A DNA stretch of 64,000 bases from Actinomycetota bacterium (GCA_026392825.1 JAPLBF010000022.1:1-64000); one strand, 5' to 3'; numbered from the stretch's first letter, positions 1 through 8,489 are shown. Numbers and translations are program-made. The notes: a model not told the origin generated them from the sequence alone.

Positions 1-89
1 GGACGAGTTAGCAGTGAGTTTTTAAAGAGGAAAAGATCGGCCATAACTGCAATGGCAAAGGCGGTAATTGCGATATCGCTGTAATTCAT
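1..89 (-). CDS. Lycopene cyclase subunit (CrtYd-like), N-terminal fragment
   Basis: Partial: only the first 29 or so codons lie in the window and the gene runs off the left edge. The visible peptide starts MNYSDIAITAFAIAVMADLF and is one hydrophobic segment followed by a basic stretch, as in the second subunit of heterodimeric actinobacterial lycopene cyclases. Its ATG overlaps the TGA of the upstream cyclase subunit in an ATGA, so the two are co-transcribed and probably translationally coupled. The known role of such pairs is cyclisation of lycopene ends in the membrane, here presumably to beta-carotene that feeds the divergent blh gene. The assignment rests mostly on the partner gene; the fragment alone would not be enough. 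Confidence 0.6.
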   Translation of the reverse strand, partial: MNYSDIAITAFAIAVMADLFLFKNSLLTR

Positions 90-421
90 TTCCCGAACTC
101 ATCTTTGCGCCAGTGCGGTTTTACTGTTGTTACACCCTCAATTGTCATAATTGCAGCCATTGGAATGACGATAAAGAAGAGATATTCCTCGAGTGGAATA
201 TTTAGTGGACCATAAATTCCTAGTATCTGTTCACGATCAAAGAACCAGTGACCTTTAGATATTGCATAGGCATCCCAGATGAGAAAGAGCGTGCTGATTG
301 GGAGAACGCTGAGAGCAACTCTTTTAATTCGACGAAGCACTCCAACTTTTAAGGCGACCTCAAGCCAAAAAGAACCGCAAACCGTGAAGATCAGCATCGC
401 CATGTAATTCCACTTTTGCAC
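86..421 (-). CDS. crtYc: Lycopene cyclase domain protein (CrtYc-like subunit)
   Basis: A 111-residue membrane protein with three hydrophobic segments. The PLEEYLFF motif near residues 76-83 is the hallmark of the small bacterial lycopene cyclase domain, and the length fits one half of the heterodimeric actinobacterial enzyme (CrtYc/CrtYd, CrtYe/CrtYf). The start is a GTG at 421, supported by an AGAGGA Shine-Dalgarno seven bases upstream; a later ATG at residue 7 is possible but has no such site. It cyclises lycopene to beta- or related carotenes at the membrane. It is followed by the second subunit with a 4-base overlap and diverges from blh across about 90 bases, so carotene formation and cleavage share one control region. 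Confidence 0.85.
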   Translation of the reverse strand: MQKWNYMAMLIFTVCGSFWLEVALKVGVLRRIKRVALSVLPISTLFLIWDAYAISKGHWFFDREQILGIYGPLNIPLEEYLFFIVIPMAAIMTIEGVTTVKPHWRKDEFGK

Positions 422-513
422 GGGTAGATCCTCTCACGCAAGAACCCAGTTAGCGCCTTACGCTTTGGTAGTGTTACAGATATCGCTTTAATTTTTCATT
501 GCTGAGAAGGAAA

Positions 514-1476
514 ATGGGGGAGCTCGTGGCAGGAATTGAGTTAGCCCTATTCCAAAAAGTTAGAAAATTCTCAAGGTTGGCTGTGGCGGTGGCAATCCTC
601 GCCTCGCTGATATTTGCTCAGGTTATTGAAAGCAGCGATAACACCTGGCAGGTAGTGATCGCCGTAATCGCTCTTGCAGTCGGGATTCCGCACGGCGCAC
701 TCGATCACTTGGTTACCTTGCCCAAGAGCTCAGCGATAAAGATGGCTAGTTTTATTGCGGTCTATGTATCAGTGGCGATTATTGCGGTTATCGCACTTTT
801 AACTTGGAACGTTGCTGGCTTTATCTTCGTTGTGGCTATGAGCGCGGTGCACTTTGGTATTGGGGATGCGGCATTTATATCGGAAATCGATCGCAGATCT
901 TCTTACACAACTAGATTTCCGCGATTTTCATACGCCGCAGCCGGTGGCTCTTTACCAGTAGTGATTCCACTGGTCAGCGAGAAGAGTTCTGCCGCACTTG
1001 AGCGAGTCAACCCCGTACTAGTTAATTGGCATCAAGGGTTTAATGAAGAATTACTGCTTCTTACTTTGGTCATATTCGCCATTGCGCTTCTTCGCTTGTT
1101 GCAAAAGCGCAGAATCTCGGATGGAATTGATTTATCCCTTCTCTATTTATTGGCGTTAACTGCTCCGCCGCTTGTCGCTTTCGCTGTTTACTTTGGGTGC
1201 TGGCATGCCATGCGCCACACCGCGCGCTTAACTCTGGTACTTCCGAGATCACAAAAAGCATTTGCAGAAGGTCGTAGTACCGCTGCATTTTTAAGCGCGA
1301 TCTGGCCGGGATTACCTGCACTCATTGGAACCTTTGTAGTTGCAGGAATTGTTATCGCCTTACGTGGTGGCTCAGTCAGTGATCAATTCCTATGGATTAC
1401 TCTTGTAATTGTCTGGGCGTTAACCATTCCACATATGGCTGTCACAGCACGACTAGACCGAAAGGCTTTAAATTGA
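514..1476 (+). CDS. blh: Brp/Blh-family beta-carotene 15,15'-dioxygenase
   Basis: An integral membrane oxygenase that cleaves beta-carotene into two retinal molecules, the chromophore of microbial rhodopsins. The protein is almost wholly hydrophobic and carries the family's histidine motifs: PHGALDH (about residues 59-65), VHFGIGD (112-118) and CWHAMRH (229-235); these His residues are the expected iron ligands. The start is uncertain: ATG 514 follows AGAAGG by only three bases, while a TTG at 499 and a GTG at 526 are alternatives. It diverges from the lycopene cyclase genes, which make its substrate. No rhodopsin gene is in the window, so the link to actinorhodopsin is inference. The M23 peptidase starts inside its stop codon. 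Confidence 0.88.
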   Translation: MGELVAGIELALFQKVRKFSRLAVAVAILASLIFAQVIESSDNTWQVVIAVIALAVGIPHGALDHLVTLPKSSAIKMASFIAVYVSVAIIAVIALLTWNVAGFIFVVAMSAVHFGIGDAAFISEIDRRSSYTTRFPRFSYAAAGGSLPVVIPLVSEKSSAALERVNPVLVNWHQGFNEELLLLTLVIFAIALLRLLQKRRISDGIDLSLLYLLALTAPPLVAFAVYFGCWHAMRHTARLTLVLPRSQKAFAEGRSTAAFLSAIWPGLPALIGTFVVAGIVIALRGGSVSDQFLWITLVIVWALTIPHMAVTARLDRKALN

Positions 1477-2060
1477 GAGTTTTGCTAGTCGCGCTTTTAA
1501 CTTTATTGACGCTGCAACCCGCCAACGCTGCACCGAAGTACATATTTCCAGTGGCCGATTGCGCAGTTAATTATGCGCGCGCCCATCACGATTATGCAGC
1601 AACCGATATTTTGGCGAAGAAAGGTTGCAAATTCGTCTCTCCTATAAACGGGGTTGTAGATGAAGTGAATCGTAAAGATATTTGGAAGGGTAAAACCAAT
1701 TTAGGAATTGATCGCGGCGGCTTGTATGTTTCAGTAATTGGCGAAGATGGCGTTCGTTATTACGGTTCGCATCTAATTTCTGTAGCCGCTGATATTCAGC
1801 CAGGGGTTGCAGTTACTGCTGGACAGCTACTTGGAAAAATTGGTTCAACGGGAAGTGCGCGAGGAACCGCACCGCATCTTCACTTTGGAATTTCTTGGCC
1901 AACTCCATCACAACCAAATGTTTGGTGGGTGCGTCGCGGCGTTGTTCTGCCTTGGAAATATTTAGATGCCTGGAAGAGCGGAAAAGATTTATCGCCGGTA
2001 AACGCAGTGGCTGGGGCAAAGAAGAAGAGTGGTGAAATTCCACCGCTTCCAAAAAAGTAA
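1473..2060 (+). CDS. Secreted M23-family metallopeptidase
   Basis: A 195-residue protein with a Sec signal peptide (hydrophobic core after MRVLLVALL, cleavage expected after ANA) and one LytM/M23 domain. The zinc-site elements are visible: HHDYAATDI corresponds to the H-x(3)-D part and HLHFGI to the HxH part. Such enzymes cleave peptide cross-links of peptidoglycan outside the membrane. The start is chosen as TTG 1473, which overlaps the blh stop in a TTGA, has AAAGG seven bases upstream and puts the signal peptide at the very N-terminus. An ATG at 1392 is in frame but would add a non-signal-like leader and an 85-base overlap with blh. A strong terminator follows. Confidence 0.85.
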   Translation: MRVLLVALLTLLTLQPANAAPKYIFPVADCAVNYARAHHDYAATDILAKKGCKFVSPINGVVDEVNRKDIWKGKTNLGIDRGGLYVSVIGEDGVRYYGSHLISVAADIQPGVAVTAGQLLGKIGSTGSARGTAPHLHFGISWPTPSQPNVWWVRRGVVLPWKYLDAWKSGKDLSPVNAVAGAKKKSGEIPPLPKK

Positions 2061-2070
2061 GTTTTTGATA

Positions 2071-2107
2071 AAAAAATCCCCCACCGCTTTCGCGACGGGG
2101 GATTTTA
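2071..2107. terminator. Bidirectional hairpin terminator between M23 peptidase and cspA
   Basis: An A-tract followed by TCCCCC, a GC-rich loop and GGGGGA followed by a T-tract, a U-run on either strand. It lies between two convergent genes and suits both. Confidence 0.85.
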
Positions 2108-2122
2108 GTAAACTAAGTGTTA

Positions 2123-2326
2123 TTAGTTAGCGTTCACTGCATCGGCCTGAGGACCCTTTGGACCCTGTACGACCTCGAATGAAACTGACTGACCCTCTTC
2201 AAGGGACTTGTAACCGTTTCCTTGGATTGCTGAGTAGTGAACGAATACATCTTGTCCGCCACCATCAACTGCAATGAAACCGAAACCCTTTTCAGAGTTG
2301 AACCACTTAACTGTACCTGTTGCCAT
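2123..2326 (-). CDS. cspA: Cold-shock protein, CspA family
   Basis: A 67-residue single cold-shock domain (OB fold) that binds single-stranded RNA or DNA and melts mRNA structure. RNP1 (KGFGFI, residues 14-19) and RNP2 (DVFVHY, residues 27-32) are intact, and the length is typical of actinobacterial CspA. The ATG has an AAGGAAAA Shine-Dalgarno nine bases upstream. The upstream gap of about 280 bases leaves room for the long structured leader usual in this family, though I cannot place a promoter in it with confidence. It is convergent with the M23 peptidase gene across a shared terminator. Confidence 0.95.
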   Translation of the reverse strand: MATGTVKWFNSEKGFGFIAVDGGGQDVFVHYSAIQGNGYKSLEEGQSVSFEVVQGPKGPQADAVNAN

Positions 2327-2610
2327 GTTTTACTTTTCCTTCGATATGTGGGTGTTTAAGAAATCCTCAAACACGGTCTTCCTCTTGCGCCAGCGATACC
2401 GAGCAAAGCATTACAGCCATGAAACGGGTCCTGATTAAGCGTCCGACTAAGGAAAAGGGTACTGCCTACGCACTCGTACACCTAACGCTGGTCTAGACAG
2501 TTACGCTTAAATGGAGCAAAATTGGTCTTACTAGATAGTAATTGCAAGCGGATATGGGCTGGGGAAGGTCGCATAGCGCGGTCTTGCTAGGTACTTTCTA
2601 GGAGCAGCAA

Positions 2611-3135
2611 ATGCAAGAGCTACACCCATTAGGCCAGAACAGAAATCGTCCTAAAGAATCTGTTACCGGTTTACTTGTCATACATAGCGCACCCAATGCG
2701 CTGCGCCCGCATATTGAATGGGGCTTGCAATCAATCCTGGGGACTTGGTTAACCATCAACTGGCAAGAACAACCTTGCATCGGTGGAACGTACCGAACAA
2801 CTCTTGAATTTCGAGATGTGCGAGGAAGCGCCGCGAAGATTGCATCTGCACTTCGTGGTTGGCACTACTTGAGATTTGAAGTTCGGGAAGAATCAGAACT
2901 CGGGGGAGAGTTTTATCGCGCAACTCCCGAGCTCGGTATTCATCGCGCAAGTATTGATGGCCTCGGCAACATTGTTGTCACAGAACATCAGATTATGGAT
3001 GCGCTCGCTAAGAGCTTTGATGAGATTTCGATACGCGAGGCAATTGAGCAAGTGCTGGGAAATAGATGGGAAGAAGAGTTAGCCCCATTCCGAAACGTTG
3101 AAATCGATAAAGTAATGCAATTGCGCGCCATTTAA
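2611..3135 (+). CDS. DUF3145 family protein (actinobacteria-specific)
   Basis: A 174-residue soluble protein of unknown function. It matches the actinobacterial DUF3145 pattern: SAPNALRPHIEWGLQSILG near residues 27-45, a central ALRGWHYLRFEV segment near 84-95 and a late ELGIHRASIDGLGNIVVTE stretch. The family is encoded almost only in Actinobacteria, which supports the taxonomic call. The ATG at 2611 follows AGGAGC with seven bases between, a good ribosome binding site. Its stop lies just upstream of the -10 box of the next gene. No enzyme motif is visible and I assign no function. Confidence 0.85.
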   Translation: MQELHPLGQNRNRPKESVTGLLVIHSAPNALRPHIEWGLQSILGTWLTINWQEQPCIGGTYRTTLEFRDVRGSAAKIASALRGWHYLRFEVREESELGGEFYRATPELGIHRASIDGLGNIVVTEHQIMDALAKSFDEISIREAIEQVLGNRWEEELAPFRNVEIDKVMQLRAI

Positions 3136-3140
3136 TACGT

Positions 3141-3146
3141 TAAGAT
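3141..3146 (+). promoter_or_regulatory. -10 box TAAGAT for leaderless SIMPL gene
   Basis: TAAGAT is followed by six bases and then the ATG at 3153, which puts the expected transcription start at or next to the start codon. The gene has no Shine-Dalgarno sequence. Confidence 0.5.
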
Positions 3147-3152
3147 ATAGAT

Positions 3153-3914
3153 ATGACAACACCTGAGAGCCCAAAGAGTTTTTCGCAAATTTCTAGATCA
3201 AACTCCCTTTTCATTCCTGCCTTAATCCTTGCTCTTGCAATAGGTGGCGGTCTTGTAAAAGTTGGAGCGGGCTTTGCCAGCCGTTCAGATAACGGAATTG
3301 TCGTTACTGGATCTGCGCGCACTGAAGCGGTTGCAGATAATGCTGTGTGGACTTTATCTGTCTCACTCTCTCGTCCAAGCGTCTCTGATGCGGTCACCAA
3401 AGTTGGAAATGATGTTGCAGCGGTAGCAAAATATCTAGCAGAGGGCGGAATTCCGGCTGAGGCGCTAACTCTTGGTCCAGTTTCTACTTACGGCCAAGAA
3501 GAATATCTAAACGGAAATTCAACTGGTCGCATTTTGAATTATCGCGCCAGTCGCGATGTCACAGTTCGCACCAAGGATGTTGAATTAGTTTCTAAACTTT
3601 CACAAGGTATTGGCTCAATTTTGCAATCGGGTGTTTCTGTAAATAACTATGGCCCTCAGTATTACATCTCCACTCTGGCAGAACTTCGCCCACAATTGCT
3701 CGAAGAAGCGATGAAAGATGCCAAGATCCGCGCAGAAGCAATCACCAAAGCAGTTGGCGGAAGCGTCGGAGCTGTAACAAGTGTCAAGAGCGGGGTTTTC
3801 CAAGTTACGACCCCTGATTCAACGATGACCTCGGATGGTGGCGCGTATGACACGACCACGATTAAGAAGACTGTTACCTCAACCGTTTCAGTTACCTTCA
3901 CCGTTAAGAACTAA
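3153..3914 (+). CDS. SIMPL domain-containing membrane-anchored protein
   Basis: A 253-residue protein with an N-terminal transmembrane anchor (about residues 18-40) and an exported SIMPL (DUF541) domain. The domain starts with the typical VVTGSAR strand and contains alternating strands, a conserved GIPAEALTLGPVSTY turn and the repeated 'IRAEAITKAVGG' helix near residues 190-203. The molecular role of SIMPL proteins is not settled; they are envelope proteins. The gene appears leaderless, with TAAGAT six bases before the ATG. It sits between DUF3145 and a cupin protein on the same strand. Confidence 0.8.
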   Translation: MTTPESPKSFSQISRSNSLFIPALILALAIGGGLVKVGAGFASRSDNGIVVTGSARTEAVADNAVWTLSVSLSRPSVSDAVTKVGNDVAAVAKYLAEGGIPAEALTLGPVSTYGQEEYLNGNSTGRILNYRASRDVTVRTKDVELVSKLSQGIGSILQSGVSVNNYGPQYYISTLAELRPQLLEEAMKDAKIRAEAITKAVGGSVGAVTSVKSGVFQVTTPDSTMTSDGGAYDTTTIKKTVTSTVSVTFTVKN

Positions 3915-3925
3915 CCATTTAAAAG

Positions 3926-4465
3926 ATGTCTCGCGCGCAGGAGTTAATCGCCTACTTTGGGATGAAACCCCTGCCGGTTGAAGGCACTTACTTTATTAAT
4001 ACTTATATATCTGAGGCTAAGACCACTGCTGGTGGACCGGCAGGAACTGCAGGGCTGGGGCTGTACCTAAATGAACCAATCAGCGTTTCCACCACTCACG
4101 TTCTGGAATTTGATGAAGTCTGGCATTACTACGAAGGTGATCCAATAGCTTTATATGAATTCCACAAAGATGGCACCGCTCGCACAATTATTTTAGGCAG
4201 GGATATCAATGCTGGCCAAGTTATGCAGCACACAATCAAAGCTGGAGTTATCCAAGCCGGTGAAGTTGCACCCGGTGGAGATTGGTCTTTTTACTCTTGC
4301 ACAATGTCACCGGGATTTATAGCATCATGTTTTCGCGGAGTTACGAAAAAAGAATTGCGCGGAAAGTATCAAGGCTATGAAGAAATCATTGAACGCATGG
4401 GTGTACCCGATGGGCATGAAACAGAGTTGCCCAGTGACTACGTAAATGAGCGATTTAAAGGTTAG
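3926..4465 (+). CDS. Cupin-5 (DUF985) family protein
   Basis: A 179-residue single-domain cupin. The pattern AQELIAYFGMKPLPVEGTYF at the start, FDEVWHYYEGDPIALYEF in the middle and SCTMSPGF late matches the DUF985/cupin-5 family, whose members bind small ligands or metals in a beta-barrel; the biochemical role is unknown for most of them. The EVWHYYEGDP segment holds the likely metal-site His and Glu. It starts 11 bases after the SIMPL gene. Its stop codon directly abuts the stop codon of the convergent carboxylase gene with no base between, leaving no space for a terminator. Confidence 0.8.
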   Translation: MSRAQELIAYFGMKPLPVEGTYFINTYISEAKTTAGGPAGTAGLGLYLNEPISVSTTHVLEFDEVWHYYEGDPIALYEFHKDGTARTIILGRDINAGQVMQHTIKAGVIQAGEVAPGGDWSFYSCTMSPGFIASCFRGVTKKELRGKYQGYEEIIERMGVPDGHETELPSDYVNERFKG

Positions 4466-5857
4466 TTAAAGCGGAATATTTCCGTGAGCGCCACGTCGAT
4501 TAGGTGCGGAAGCAAGTGCACGAGCAAGCGCACTGCGAGTATGCGTTGGGTCAACAATTTCATCGACTGCGCCAATCTCCACAGCTTTAATAACTCCACC
4601 AGATACTTTGTCGTGCTCCGCCGCAAGTTCTAGCTCCATACCTTCACGCAGTTCTGGCGCAAGATCAGCAAGTAACCTGCGATGCAAAACGCGAACCGCA
4701 GCAACAGCCCCCATCACTGAAACTTCGGCAGTTGGCCAAGCAAATACTCGTGTAGCGCCAAGTGATTTAGCATTCATAGCAACAAATGCACCACCGTATG
4801 CGCGTCGGGTAATCAAGGTAACGCGAGGAACAACTGCCTCACCGAAAGCGTGCAGCAACTTCGCACCACGTCTGACTGCACCTTCCCATTCTTGACCGGC
4901 ACCTGGCAAGAAACCGGTGACGTCGGCAATAACAATTAGTGGAATACCAAAGGCATCGCAGGTGCGCACAAAGCGCGCCGCTTTTTCGCCAGCCGCTGAA
5001 TCCAAGACCCCGCCGATGTGTGCCGGGTTGTTGGCAATGACACCAACTGTGCGACCTCCAAAACGTCCCAATACCGTTGTCATATTCTCGGCCCAGACAG
5101 GAAGCAGTTCTAATTTCTCACCATCTGCATCCAAAATTGCATCAATCAGCGGATGCACTTCATAACTTCGCTTCGTTGCTGCTGGAACAAAGACTGATAA
5201 ATCTGAATCTATTAGATCTGTATCCATATGTCCTTGATTGGCAAAGAGCGCGGTTACATCACGAATTTCGTCAAAGGCTTCTTGCTCGGTTGAGGCGATT
5301 ACATGCGCAACGCCGCTATTTTTACTGTGCGCTTCTGGGCCACCAAGGGATGCCATATCTACATCTTCACCAGTTACAGATTTAACAACATCTGGACCGG
5401 TAACAAAGATGCGTCCTTCAGGGGCAAGAACAACTATGTCGGTTAAAGCTGGACCGTAAGCGCCACCACCTGCTGTTGGGCCAAGAACAAGTGAGAGCTG
5501 CGGGATTCGTCCACTTGCCAGAATCATCGCTTGAAATACTTCACCAAAAGCATTTAAGGATGAAACGCCATCACTTAAACGCGCACCACCTGAATGCCAA
5601 ATACCAATAATTGGTAATTGTTTAGCCATAGCTTCTCTATAAGCGCTCACGATTACGTGTGAGCCATCTACACCAAGTGCGCCACTTTTAATTGTGGCAT
5701 CTGATGCAAAGACGACTACGCGATTTCCTTTTATTGCACCAGTTGCTGCAACCATTCCACAATCTGTGCGTTCAACTAAAAGAGAAACAGTGCCCGGATC
5801 AAGCAGGCGTTGGATTCTTAGCTCTGGATCGCTCGGGTCAACCTCTGTGTGGACCAT
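4466..5857 (-). CDS. accD: Acyl-CoA carboxylase carboxyltransferase beta subunit (AccD/PccB type)
   Basis: A 463-residue carboxyltransferase of the actinobacterial AccD/PccB type, which moves CO2 from carboxybiotin to acetyl- or propionyl-CoA. The N-terminal half has the SGGARLSDGV and GPTAGGGAYGPAL loops that bind CoA; the C-terminal half has DVTGFLPGAGQEW and RRAYGGAFVAMN for biotin. There is no zinc ribbon. It closes the fab operon, ten bases after fabF, matching accD6 at the end of the mycobacterial fabD-acpM-kasA-kasB operon, so malonyl-CoA supply for fatty-acid synthesis is the likely role. The start at 5857 gives MVHTEVDPSD; a longer reading into fabF would add an unrelated hydrophobic leader. 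TAAACT seven bases before the ATG suggests an additional leaderless transcript. Confidence 0.9.
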   Translation of the reverse strand: MVHTEVDPSDPELRIQRLLDPGTVSLLVERTDCGMVAATGAIKGNRVVVFASDATIKSGALGVDGSHVIVSAYREAMAKQLPIIGIWHSGGARLSDGVSSLNAFGEVFQAMILASGRIPQLSLVLGPTAGGGAYGPALTDIVVLAPEGRIFVTGPDVVKSVTGEDVDMASLGGPEAHSKNSGVAHVIASTEQEAFDEIRDVTALFANQGHMDTDLIDSDLSVFVPAATKRSYEVHPLIDAILDADGEKLELLPVWAENMTTVLGRFGGRTVGVIANNPAHIGGVLDSAAGEKAARFVRTCDAFGIPLIVIADVTGFLPGAGQEWEGAVRRGAKLLHAFGEAVVPRVTLITRRAYGGAFVAMNAKSLGATRVFAWPTAEVSVMGAVAAVRVLHRRLLADLAPELREGMELELAAEHDKVSGGVIKAVEIGAVDEIVDPTHTRSALARALASAPNRRGAHGNIPL

Positions 5858-5864
5858 AAAATTG

Positions 5865-5870
5865 AGTTTA
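5865..5870 (-). promoter_or_regulatory. -10 box TAAACT for accD, formed on the fabF stop codon
   Basis: On the minus strand TAAACT is followed by seven bases and the accD ATG. Its first three bases are the TAA stop of fabF, so the box would give accD its own leaderless transcript within the operon. Confidence 0.45.
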
Positions 5871-7103
5871 TAGAGTTGCGAAAGCCAATACAACGTTATG
5901 GCCGCCAAAACCAAAAGAATCATTGAGCGCGGCAATTTGTCCAGCAGGAAGCGTGCGAGGCGTGTCACGAACCACATCAATTGTCACAGCAGGATCTAAG
6001 TTTTCAATATTGATTGTCGGTGGTGCCAAACGCTCTTGTAGCGCTTTCACAACAAATACAGATTCAATCGCACCTGCGCCACCAAGTAAGTGACCAGTCA
6101 TTGATTTTGTAGCAGACACTGCAACGTGATCTGAATCTTTACCCAGTGCTAAACGAAGCGCATTTGCTTCAGCAACATCTCCAGCTGGAGTTGATGTGGC
6201 ATGCGCATTTAAATGAACAATATCTTTCGTTGAAAGTTTGGCATCAGCTAAGGCAAATTTAATTGCGCGCTGCACACCAGCGCCATCAGGATCGGGCGCG
6301 GCAATGTGATAACCATCGGATGAAAGTCCCTGCCCAACTAGTTCACAGTAAATCTTGGCACCGCGCGCTTTAGCGTGCTCATACTCTTCAAGAACTAATA
6401 TTCCGCCGCCTTCGCCAAGTACAAAACCATCGCGATCGGCATCGTAAGGACGTGATGCGCGCTCTGGCGCATCATTGCGAGTTGATAAAGCTTTCATTGC
6501 AGCAAAGCCCGCCATTGGTAATTGGTGAATCGCCGCTTCAACTCCGCCACTTACGATTACATCGGCGCGATTTGAGCGGATCATTTCCAGGGCGTAACCA
6601 ATTGCCTCGGCGCCAGATGCACATGCGCTCACTGGTGTGTGAACACCAGCCTTGGCTTGAAGTTCTAGCCCAACATTTGCGGCTGGACCATTTGGCATCA
6701 ACATTGGAACGGTGTGCGGGCTGACACCGCGCGCACCTTTCTCCTTTAAATTATCGAATTGATCAAGCAGAGTTATTACGCCACCAATGCCAGATGCGAT
6801 TACGACGCCAAGGCGTTCTTTATCAAGATCAGGTGAACCAGCATCTTTCCAAGCTTCGCGAGATGCAACCAGCGCAAATTGTTCAGAACGATCTAAGCGA
6901 CGCATTTCTACGCGCTCCATCTGATCTGCTGGTTCGGTCGCAACACGTGCGGCAAAGTGCACCGGCAATAGTTCGCGCCAATCTTCAGTTAAAAGACGCA
7001 CACCGCTTTTGCCGGCAATCAACGCAGCCCAAGTGCTGGCAACATCGCCACCAAGGGGAGTTGTTGCACCTAGCCCAGTAACGACTACTCGACGTTGTGA
7101 CAT
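5868..7103 (-). CDS. fabF: Beta-ketoacyl-ACP synthase II (FabF/KasA type)
   Basis: A 411-residue condensing enzyme that elongates acyl-ACP with malonyl-ACP in type II fatty-acid synthesis. The Cys-His-His triad is visible: Cys161 in VSACASGA, His301 in HATSTPAGD and His338 in SMTGHLLGGAGA; the GFGGHNVVLAF signature closes the protein. Length is normal. It begins eight bases after acpP, and its TAA contributes to the -10 box of accD. Only one such synthase is in the cluster, whereas mycobacteria have KasA and KasB. Confidence 0.96.
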   Translation of the reverse strand: MSQRRVVVTGLGATTPLGGDVASTWAALIAGKSGVRLLTEDWRELLPVHFAARVATEPADQMERVEMRRLDRSEQFALVASREAWKDAGSPDLDKERLGVVIASGIGGVITLLDQFDNLKEKGARGVSPHTVPMLMPNGPAANVGLELQAKAGVHTPVSACASGAEAIGYALEMIRSNRADVIVSGGVEAAIHQLPMAGFAAMKALSTRNDAPERASRPYDADRDGFVLGEGGGILVLEEYEHAKARGAKIYCELVGQGLSSDGYHIAAPDPDGAGVQRAIKFALADAKLSTKDIVHLNAHATSTPAGDVAEANALRLALGKDSDHVAVSATKSMTGHLLGGAGAIESVFVVKALQERLAPPTINIENLDPAVTIDVVRDTPRTLPAGQIAALNDSFGFGGHNVVLAFATL

Positions 7104-7111
7104 GAAATTAC

Positions 7112-7360
7112 TTATGCGGCAGCGTTAACAATGAAGTTAACTGCATCTCCTACTGTTGCGAGATCAGTTACTTTCTCATCGGGAATCTTTACACCGAAGC
7201 GCTCTTCGCAAGCAACAACAACTTCGACCATGCTTAATGAATCAACTTCTAGGTCATCAGTGAAGTTCTTATCAAGTTCGATTGAAGCCGCTGGAATACC
7301 TGCAACTTCTTCTACGATCTCTTTAATTCCTGCGAGTACATCTGCTGGTGAAAGTGCCAT
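7112..7360 (-). CDS. acpP: Acyl carrier protein
   Basis: An 82-residue acidic carrier protein. Ser41 in the DSLSMVEV motif is the site for 4'-phosphopantetheine, which carries the growing acyl chain between FabD, FabH and FabF. The start is ATG 7360: it gives MALSPADVL and has AAAAGGA upstream at a good distance, whereas an ATG at 7381 would add seven unusual residues. There is a gap of about 100 bases to fabH with no visible terminator, which may allow separate control of this abundant protein. Confidence 0.95.
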   Translation of the reverse strand: MALSPADVLAGIKEIVEEVAGIPAASIELDKNFTDDLEVDSLSMVEVVVACEERFGVKIPDEKVTDLATVGDAVNFIVNAAA

Positions 7361-7466
7361 TTTGATGGATCCTTTTCTCATTGCATTGTGAATAGTTGTG
7401 AATAGGAAGTAATTCTCCCCGATAAAGCCCTTACTTCCTAGTAATTCGGTGGTTAAGAGCGAAAAA

Positions 7467-8489
7467 TTATGGCTTTGGTGGCAATTTCACAACTTGGCCA
7501 GCATAAACGAGACCTGCGCCATATCCGATAAGCAGGGCTAACTTCCCGTGAAGTTCCGGATGTTTTTCTAATAGCGCATCCATTGCGAGCGGAATTGAAG
7601 CCGCCGATGTATTTCCATTTGTTCTAATGTCATCGGCAATGATCACGGACTCCGGTAATTTCATCTCTTTTGCCATGGTTTCAATAATCCGCACATTTGC
7701 TTGATGTGGAATAAAGGCATCGATCTCGTTAACGCTAAGCCCGGCTGAATCCAAAGCTTTCAGCGCTGCTTTACTCATTGAAAAAACTGCCCAGCGAAAT
7801 ACTTTCTGACCTTCTTGGGTGATGTTTGGCCACTTAACGTCGGCTTTAGTTAGCTGCGTTTCGGTATTGCGCACATCAATCCAAGATGGATTCATCAAAA
7901 TAGCATCGCGATTTTCTGAATCTGAACCCCATTCAACTGGACCGATGCCCGCATCTTGCGTTTCACCGATAACCACCGCGCCTGCGCCATCGGCGAAGAT
8001 GAAGGCGGTTGCGCGATCTGTTGGATCTGTAAAATCAGTAATCTTCTCAACGCCAATAACCAAAACTTTCTTGGCACTTCCAGCGCGAACGAAATCGTGG
8101 GCCATGGCAACTCCATAACAAAAACCAGCACAGGCTGCGCTAATGTCAAAAGCCGCGGCAGTTGGGTTACCCATTCTTTGAATAATCGCAGTTGCCGCCG
8201 ATGGTGCTTGATGGGGATAAGTAATAGTTGCAACGATTACTGAATCAATATCTTTGATAGTTAACTTAGCGCGCAGCAAAGCTTGTTCTGCCGCACCGAT
8301 AGCCATATCAACTACTGATTCATCAGGACCAGCAAAGCGGCGTGATTCAATTCCAGTGCGTTGCACAATCCATTCATCGCTGGAATCAATAGCATCAACA
8401 ATTTCAGAGTTCGGAACCAAGCGAGACGGACGGTATACGCCAACTGAGAGGATTGAGCTTTCGCTACCAGATTTAGACTTGATGACCAT
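7467..8489 (-). CDS. fabH: Beta-ketoacyl-ACP synthase III (FabH)
   Basis: A 340-residue enzyme that starts fatty-acid synthesis by condensing an acyl-CoA primer with malonyl-ACP. The catalytic triad is complete: Cys120 in SAACAGFCYG, His262 in PHQANVRI and Asn293 in NGNTSAAS. In actinobacteria this enzyme often prefers branched primers; the sequence does not settle the primer here. The ATG overlaps the fabD TAA by one base (TAATG), so translation is coupled. The fabD-fabH-acpP-fabF order equals that in Streptomyces. Confidence 0.95.
   Translation of the reverse strand: MVIKSKSGSESSILSVGVYRPSRLVPNSEIVDAIDSSDEWIVQRTGIESRRFAGPDESVVDMAIGAAEQALLRAKLTIKDIDSVIVATITYPHQAPSAATAIIQRMGNPTAAAFDISAACAGFCYGVAMAHDFVRAGSAKKVLVIGVEKITDFTDPTDRATAFIFADGAGAVVIGETQDAGIGPVEWGSDSENRDAILMNPSWIDVRNTETQLTKADVKWPNITQEGQKVFRWAVFSMSKAALKALDSAGLSVNEIDAFIPHQANVRIIETMAKEMKLPESVIIADDIRTNGNTSAASIPLAMDALLEKHPELHGKLALLIGYGAGLVYAGQVVKLPPKP

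Noticed and set aside
2327-2610. Possible small RNA or riboswitch between cspA and DUF3145
   Set aside because: Several short dyads but no recognisable RNA family; a cspA leader is enough to explain the space.
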